DNA from: Euborellia annulipes
Lineage: Eukaryota; Arthropoda; Insecta; Dermaptera; Anisolabididae
Length of the DNA: 64,000 nt
Direction of reading: 5' to 3'
Assembly: GCA_023213315.1 (NCBI GenBank)
Contig: JAKCPI010024833.1
Location: forward strand, 1 to 64,000
Part shown: one piece after another, positions 56,908 through 64,000 of the stretch
Position numbering within the stretch: position 1 is the stretch's first letter
How the letters are laid out: every line of letters begins with the position of its first letter
Translations under genes and position numbers: made by a program
Notes under the pieces: generated by a model
The model's database searches: none
Seen by the model: the letters and a program-made list of their open reading frames with translations, nothing else
What the model was told of the DNA's origin: nothing

Positions 56908-59900
56908 ATGTCTCTGACAAAAATAACTCAATATATTTCTAAATCATGTAAGTTTATAATTATCTTATTTATTATTTTATAATATAAATTTTAAATATTA
57001 ATTATATATTTTAGAAATATAATTTCATAAAATATTTTTGGTTGACTAACAAAATTTAATTTTATGAAATATATTTTGTTATAAGCCTATGTCAACTTTA
57101 TCTAGTTAGTGATAATATTAACCAGATATTAACTAATATCAATATTACCTACGCTTTTTATAACTAAAAAGACAAACGAAAAAAATTTGATTTACTCTGA
57201 CTAGTTAATGCTGATATTATAAGAATCTTTAATTTTTATTATAGGTATAAAAAATACCCTTCGATTTTATTGTTCTACAAATGCCACAAATGTCACACAT
57301 TCATCAACTAAAAAAATAGACAGATTTTATGGCCAGCCAACACATTTCACACATCCTCATCTTATAAACGAAGGAGAGGTAATATATTTGAACATCTTTA
57401 TTTTTTACTTTAATAGGAACTTGTTTTGATATCAAAAATAAAATCATAAAATACCTTTTATATATGGTCTATATAGAGGAAAGTGACCAAACCCGAGCCC
57501 CGGTCCCTAAGTCGAGCCCCCTTAATAATTCCTTTCTACAGTCCTACAACAAGTCTATGTTAAATAGTCTTCTGATGCAGGATGGTCAAAAATAAAAGAG
57601 GAACAAGGGTATAGGACAAAAATATGGCTAGGAACATAGATGCTGAAAGAAAGAAAACAATGTTTTGGAAAAAAGCAAGTAAACCATTTAATGTTCCAAG
57701 GTCCACATTGCAAAGGCATATCCCACATCATTTTGGAAATTAAATGTAGGACCTTTTTAATATGCCTTATCTTCCATTTCATATAGGTAGGAGGCCCAGT
57801 TTTGGGAGTTTTAGCTAGGGCCCGCTTGTAGGACCATTTTTTTTATTTTTTAATTAATTTGTTTTTGAGGTTTTTAATTATGTCAAGTATAAAAAAACTA
57901 AACGAGGAGATATGTTTTTTTTTTCAATACTTTTTGTTTGGTTTCCACATTTAAAAAACAAAATGAGGGCCCGTTTTTGTTGACTTCCCTCTATATATAC
58001 ATAAAAAAATTAATGCATTTATTAATTTAATAATGTTTTTTCTTCAAGGTCCTCGGCGGAATAAAATTAAGTGAATTTAAAGATAGAAGAATTAAATTAA
58101 TGGAATCAATTCTTCAACAAACAAAAGAAAAAGAAAAAACCCATTTAGTTGTTATTCCATCAGCAACTACATCATTTATTTCAGAAAAAATCCCTCATGT
58201 TTTTCGTCAAAATAGTGATATGTTGTATTTATCTGGTTGCTTAGAACCAGATACAATCTTAGTTTTAATAGGCTCATCCTCAGAATCATTCGAGTCTACA
58301 TTATTTTTGAGGGAGAATGATCCTCATTCTCTACTTTGGGATGGACCGAGAACTGGAACTCAAGAAGCAATCCCATTTTTTGGTGTAGATAAAGCTTTGC
58401 CGATTGAAGAATTTAAACGTTGTATAGAAAATTTTATTAAAACATCTAAATCTCAACAAATATGGTACGATATGTTCAATCCAATTCAACCTCACGTACA
58501 TAAGGTCATAAGAAATCTCATCGATAAAAATCAGGTAAAATTATAATATTTATTTTGGGAATAATAATCCAAATGAATTTTTTTAATTTGGAACCTAGGA
58601 GTTGCCATGATCCAAATTTTTTGATTTATTTAGCCAGTCCCACCTCCCTCGGCAGACCAATTATATATATATTTTTTAATTTTTTGTCCTAGTTAGTGAG
58701 CTCGCCCAGATCGCTAATTCATCGCCTTCGAGTTTTTAAATCTCCAAGTGAAGCTCAACTTATGAGAGCTACTTGTCGTATTGGAAGTGAAGCGATTACC
58801 TCTGCAATGGCATTTACACATCCTGGATGTTCAGAACATCAGCTTTTTGCTTGTGTTGATTATGAATGTAGAGTTCGAGGTGCTGAACGCCTTGGATATC
58901 CGCCAGTTGTAGCTGCTGGGCCAAGAGCAACTATTATTCATTACATAAACGATAATCAATTGATTGCTAATGGAGATCTAGTTCTTATGGATGCAGGTAG
59001 AAATTCATATTTTAATAAAATATTTTTCCAAAAAAAATCTAAAATATTTTTTAGGTTGTGAATATCGAGGATACACAAGTGATATTACGAGAACTTGGCC
59101 AGTTTCTGGACGTTTTACCTCATATCAAAAGACTCTTTACGAAGTGGTGTTGCACGTACAAAAACTTTTAATTAAAAAATTAAACAATTTACCAAGTTTA
59201 GATTTTCTATATAAAGAAATGCTATACTTATTGGGTAAATATCTTCAAGAAAGCAATATACTTTCAAAGAAATTAAATAGTGAAGAACTTATTGAGGTGA
59301 TTGAAATAATATTTTAAATTAAATCTTGGATGAATTAATGAGGATAAATTTCATTTTCCATTTGATAGGCAGTAAGTAAATTATGTCCCCATCATGTTAG
59401 TCATTATTTGGGCATGGATGTTCACGACACTGCTGCTATTTCTCGGGCCATTCCCCTTAATCCAGGAATGGTAATAACCGTTGAACCAGGTAATAAATAA
59501 ATTGATGTATTGTAGCGAGCTTTCTTTTTTTTTAATTTCCAAAAATACACATAATCAAATAGGAAGAATGAATGAGCAAGCAGCTAGATATATTTCAATT
59601 TATTAATAAACCTGGCCCTAAGGATGGTCCCATATGTGACCGAAACGTCGGCCCTGGTTTATTAATAAATTGAAATATAAATAACTGCTTGCTCAATAAT
59701 TCTTCCTATTTGATTATCAACACTCAGCTATATACCTTCTTCAAAAAAAAAAAAAAAAAAAAAATACACATCTTTATTATTATGAAAGTTTTTAATTATA
59801 GACCACATTTTTGTATAAATTATTTATTAAAAATATAAATACTGAACAACTTTTCCACTGCTTACTCTGCAGTCGTTTTCAAGTCCCAGCATCCCTATGC

Positions 59901-60371
59901 TGTTCAGATCACGACTAACAGAACAAATCAATTTCATTCTTCCTTTGTCCCCACTGCAGAATAAGCAGTCGAAACGTTGTACAGTATTTTTAATAAATAA
60001 CTTATACAAAAATGTGGTCGATAATTAAAAACTCCCATAATAATAAAAATAATACAAACCATAAAAGCTTTAATAAACATACCCCATCTTTATTTATAAT
60101 TAAATTCTTTATAAAATTTCTCCATAAGATTAATATTATTTAATTTAAAAATAGAATAAAAATTTACTTACCTTTTAATTATAAACCATTTTCTTTTATA
60201 GGTATCTATATTACTCCTCAGCATACTTTCGTTCCTCCAGAATTTCATAATATGGGTATTCGAATTGAGGATGATATATACATTGCACCTAACGGAATTC
60301 CAGAAGTTCTCACAGCTAAATGTCCTAAAGAAGTTGAAGAGATTGAAAATGCCATGATTGATGCTCATTAA
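56908..60371 (+). CDS. XPNPEP3: XPNPEP3 homologue, mitochondrial X-Pro aminopeptidase (exons joined)
   Basis: Seven exons, 56908-56947, 57245-57378, 58049-58534, 58693-58996, 59055-59296, 59369-59489 and 60202-60371, give 1497 nt and 498 residues (human 507). Residues 1-30 are basic with few acids, like a mitochondrial presequence. [11 protein letters not shown] (43-53) starts the aminopeptidase P N-domain; [14 protein letters not shown] is also conserved. The M24B dinuclear metal site is complete: D320, D331, H414, E441 and E465, with spacing 11, 27 and 24 as in human. It removes N-terminal residues before proline. The catalytic His is preceded by Ser (VSHYLG) where VGHYLG is usual. Exon 6 to 7 is separated by a 0.7-kb intron with two fold-backs. 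Confidence 0.96.
59590..59680 (+). ncRNA. Hammerhead-like fold-back in XPNPEP3 intron 6
   Basis: Helix I is long: two arms of about 28 bp (TTTATTAATAAATTGAAAT and its complement) close on GGCC/GGCC. The core reads CTAAGGA (one change from CUGANGA), a hairpin GGTC...GACC, and GAAACGTC. The core change predicts weak or no cleavage. Confidence 0.5.
59765..60060. repeat. Second fold-back in XPNPEP3 intron 6
   Basis: The arms contain TGTATAAATTATTTATTAAA and its approximate complement, and CTGCAGA/CTGCAGA cores followed by GTCGAAACGTT in the right arm. It resembles the hammerhead family with CTGCAGA in place of CTGANGA. Confidence 0.55.
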
Positions 60372-60414
60372 AATTTTAAAGGTTCCTTTGTTATAGAAAT
60401 TCATTCAATTTTTT

Positions 60415-60420
60415 AATAAA
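60415..60420 (+). terminator. Polyadenylation signal AATAAA
   Basis: AATAAA lies 44 nt after the XPNPEP3 stop codon and fits its 3' end. Confidence 0.65.
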
Positions 60421-62736
60421 ATAAATATTATCAAAACGGTAATAATTATATACAGTATGCCAGGGAAAGTCTGAATTAATCTCAATACTTGTCATTCTTT
60501 GCATAATAGTATCCAATAGGCCTAAAGTAATCTAGCTGTAGTTTAGTATCTTTGGACCATATTGTAAATTTATTTTTTTTTTACATAATTTTTGCCAGTT
60601 GATCTAAATCAATTTTCTATTATTTTAATAAATTTATTGCGATTATTCAACTTTCTCTCGCATACAGTAATAAGTAAAGTAATATCTTTGAAAAATTCTC
60701 TACATCTTTTTCCTTCTTCAAATTAAAGAAAAATTTTTTTAATTAAATAAAATATCAAAAGAGTAAATATTTCATTTAATTATTTAGCCTTAAGTAAAAA
60801 TAAGATTTATTTGACTTTGAGGCATTAAATATAAAAAAGAATTCTTTTAAGGAATTTTATTTACATCATTATTTTTTAAGATAGCAAGTTTGCGAGATAT
60901 GTTTGTGCTTAAGATTGGGCAAAATTGCACGTTGACGGTTAACAATTAAATAAAAGTTTTTTATTTAATTCCTTGGCTGCAAAGTCTCCTATATCCAATT
61001 CAAAGTCTATAGCCACTTCTCGTCGCTAGTTAATTTTCCAAAATATTTAAGAAATTCTAATTATTAGTTCGATACTCCTCGTTTCAAATGCAGTACACAT
61101 ATATATGGGGCATTGCACGCCAAATCGAACGGTTTGAAAAATTTTAATTTTCCGTTCCATGGAATGCCCCACATATAGACCTACTTAATATGAAATAGAT
61201 TAATTGAAAATTGTGGATTTCGAAATATCATATATATATACATTTATCAAATTTCATTTTTATATACAGTATATATAATATTGTGTATAATATATATATA
61301 TTGTATATAGATAAAAGTTAGATATTAGATTGAAAATTTATATTTTTTATTAATTAAAATTTTATAAAACTTTTCACTATACTTAATTTAAAAAAAAATT
61401 TATTTTAACTTGTCTCTCCAGAGTTCTGCAACGCTTTTGTTCCAATATTTCTAAAGAATAAATTTTTGTAAAAATTTATAGAACGACTATTCAAAGATCT
61501 AAATTTGAAATTTGACAAAAAGAAACAAAAGGTTGGAAGTAAACATGTCCAGAGTCGCCTTTTTTAATGAAGGTATTTTTTTATTAATATAGCAGAAAAT
61601 ATTTATAAATTGTGTTTATTTAAAAAGATTTCAAAATACATTAATTCAAATTCCGGTATTTATGTTACTGTAAAAATCGGAACTTGGTTTATATTAAACC
61701 AGGTCCAATCTAATAAAAATAAGCATTGTGAGTACAATTCGGTGCAGATTTTACTAGAGTGGACCCGGAGTTAGGGTTTTAAATCCTAACATTTAGATGA
61801 AACATGTCCAAAAAATTGTACAGAAACATATATAATATATAAAAGACATGATACAATTTTCAATAATTTTTTATGTCCTATGGTTACTATAAAAACAAAA
61901 AAACTTAACAATTTTATTATGAATCCATGTAATAGTGTAAAAAATTTGAGATGATTTCTTATCAAAAACTAAGTGCAATTTTTATAGATTTTAGTATTAC
62001 ATTTCTATTAAGCAAAATATAATTGACTAGGAATTAAGTCTAGCACAATCTTTCTGCAAAGTAGTATCAAAAATGTCTCTCTCCATCTACTCTATTCTTA
62101 AATCACCGAATCTCGATTTCAATTTCAACACCGATCATCATAACAATATAACATAAAAAGAATCTTAGAAGCTCTAGTCGAATTAATATGGAAGAAACTT
62201 ATGTCCAGGGAGGAAGTGACACAAATCAAACTAAATTTAAAGAATTGTCTGTAAAGAAATTCAATTTTATTCTAAAAATAATATTATTGCGTATTATCTA
62301 TTTATCTGTAGATATTTCGATCCCATTGAGATGGAATCTCATTCTCAGTACAAGCAACAGATGTTTTGCAAATCGTCAATTTCCCCCATCCAATATTACA
62401 AAGTAGATGAGCATGAATGCAATGTTTATAAACAATAAATAAAATAAAATAAATAAATAATACGCAAAATTATTTATTTTTGACCTTGAATAAAATTAAA
62501 TTTAAAGAAGTCAAATGAATTCACAAATGGACATTTTTATGGGGGAAATTGATTTTTATTGTATAAAATTTGTATATATCTAGTTGTATTTACACTATTC
62601 GAATCAAAATAAATTGGACAGATTCTAAAGAGAGCATTTGTCCATTTAATTTATTTTGAAACGTAGAGAGGCAGTGAATGTTTGGATAAAAAAACTTGGT
62701 GAATTTCCGATACCTCTCATATTTTTTAAAGATTTA
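60421..62736. other. Gene-free stretch between XPNPEP3 and the last exon
   Basis: No exon is recognised. At 62280-62400 a segment with TGTAGATATTTCGATCCCATTG resembles sequence at about 20330-20450 and marks another dispersed repeat. The rest is AT-rich and unassigned. Confidence 0.5.
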
Positions 62737-63403
62737 CAGTAGAACCTCGCTTAGCGACCATCTCTCATAACGAGTAATTCTCATAACTAGCAAAAGAAAT
62801 TGTAAAATAACTTGGTTAACGTGCGACGTTTTGCATTACGAGTGACGAGGAGAGGGGAAGTCCCGGATTGAACAGTGAGGGGCAATATAAAGTCCCACCC
62901 ATGCATTTTCTACTTGTGATTATTTCATTGTTTAAAAAAAAAAATATTATATATTTTTTAATGGAAACTTTCATGGTTCAATCCTAGAAAATTTCCAAAA
63001 AAGATTTTCATTTTAGTATAAGGGTATTATATGGCTGGTGGAATTTGTATCAGGAATGAAAGTTAGAAGAAAACGCAGCCAAAATTTTTTCTTTAAAAAT
63101 ATATTTTAAAAGCCGAAACGTAAGCTGTTAAAATATATTTTAAAGAAAAAATTTTGGCTGCGTTTTCTTCTAAATTTCATTCCTGATTTTCATTTTCTTT
63201 TATAAAAACACTTAAATAATCACATATAGAAAACGGATGGGTGGGACTTAATTTTGGCGTTCACTGTACGCATGTTACATCAGTCTGCCTCATGGGGGGG
63301 GGGGGAGTTCTATGGGGAGAATGTCATTGTTTCGTAAAACGACTGTTTCGCTTTACGCGTTTGATTCTGGAGCGAATTATGCTCTTTAAGCGAGGTTCCA
63401 CTG
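62737..63403. mobile_element. Pogo/Tigger-like MITE with a nested fold-back
   Basis: Ends: CAGTAGAACCTCGCTTAGCG and GCGAGGTTCCACTG, flanked by TA. Inside, 63046-63190 is a fold-back (AAAACGCAGCCAAAATTTTT and its complement) with GCCGAAACGTA at its centre. Confidence 0.8.
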
Positions 63404-63452
63404 TACTTTCATTTTATAGAACATAATAATAAACTTATATAATTTATTGTGT

Positions 63453-63748
63453 CTATGAAGTTGTTCCTGCTCCACTGCCATTATTATTACCACTGCTACT
63501 ACCGCCTCCACCACCACCACCCCCACCACTTGGACCACCTCCTCCGTCGCTATGAAGCCGCTCTATAGATAAACTAAGCTGTTCAAGGGAAGACATCAAT
63601 TTACTCATATGTTCTTTGGAAGCTTTCAGACCATCCTCGCTTAATGGAGTGAATAATTCTTGTTGTGCGCACAAATCGAAATGTAGTCGAGCCAAACGTT
63701 CTTGTTGTTCACGAATGCTAGTCATCTGTTCCATACTGCAATCTTTAC
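63453..63748 (-). CDS. CCDC28: CCDC28-family protein, last exon
   Basis: After a TTTATAG acceptor the exon reads GKDCSMEQMTSIREQQERLA, then RLHFDL and a coiled-coil segment SLEQLSLSIERLH. This matches the conserved C-terminal half of CCDC28A/B (ECSIEQM...QEKLARLH...LEELNSSIQKLH). CCDC28B binds BBSome proteins and modulates cilia; the role here is only inferred. It ends with a tail of about 13 glycines in two runs and S/N/G residues before the TAG. The upstream exon must end at phase 1 and lies beyond the window. Confidence 0.8.
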
Positions 63749-64000
63749 CTATAAATAGTAAATAGTTAAACATAATAAGAAGTTATTATTTTTCAATTCG
63801 ATGCATCTATTTTGGAGAATATGGTAAATTTAAATATGTTATGGCACGGAAAATATATAAAACATCTATAAACATGCAAATTTTTCTAGAACTTCCAAAA
63901 TTGTTAGAATTTCTCTAATAAAAAAAAATGTGTATTATAGTTGTTAATTAATATGATAATACTAACAAATATAAAATTTTATTGATGATAATATTTCTCT

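Overview
This is a window of AT-rich animal nuclear DNA with spliced GT-AG genes and many transposons. Sparse, intron-rich genes, mariner and hAT elements, tRNA-derived SINEs and an RNase H-bearing non-LTR retrotransposon fit an arthropod best, but I cannot place the species. All exon models were built by hand from reading frame, splice consensus and remembered orthologues. Splice phases close exactly for WDR6, ERG28, NDUFAF4 and XPNPEP3.

Layout, left to right. (1) 1-9259, minus: 3' part of a MARF1-type gene, eleven exons with about six LOTUS domains; it runs off the left edge and its 5' exons were not found. (2) 9260-24900: no host exons recognised. It holds two satellite-bearing TIR elements (60-bp unit), an apparently intact non-LTR retrotransposon (two overlapping ORFs, minus), a SINE with exact target duplications, and a long fold-back element. 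(3) 24903-39607, minus: an unrecognised cysteine-rich secreted protein ending in a hydrophobic tail (GPI- or membrane-anchored), including a 21-nt microexon. (4) 39932-50120, minus: a complete 16-exon WDR6 (981 codons plus stop). (5) 51172-53965, plus: ERG28 (4 exons) and NDUFAF4 (single exon) only 17 nt apart. (6) 56908-60371, plus: XPNPEP3, 7 exons, 498 residues, mitochondrial. (7) 63453-63748, minus: last exon of a CCDC28-family gene with a poly-glycine tail.

The host genes form no pathway. WDR6 acts in tRNA 2'-O-methylation, ERG28 is an ER scaffold for sterol enzymes, NDUFAF4 assembles complex I, and XPNPEP3 is a mitochondrial X-Pro aminopeptidase. The only functional coupling suggested is the tight ERG28-NDUFAF4 pair.

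The most notable non-coding signal is a dispersed set of short elements, often in inverted pairs inside introns, that carry a hammerhead-ribozyme-like core: CTGANGA, a hairpin, GAAAC, then GTH, closed by a flanking helix. Members differ in sequence but keep the helices. Other structure includes several hAT-type MITE subfamilies with 8-bp target duplications, nested insertions three deep, and a mariner fold-back.
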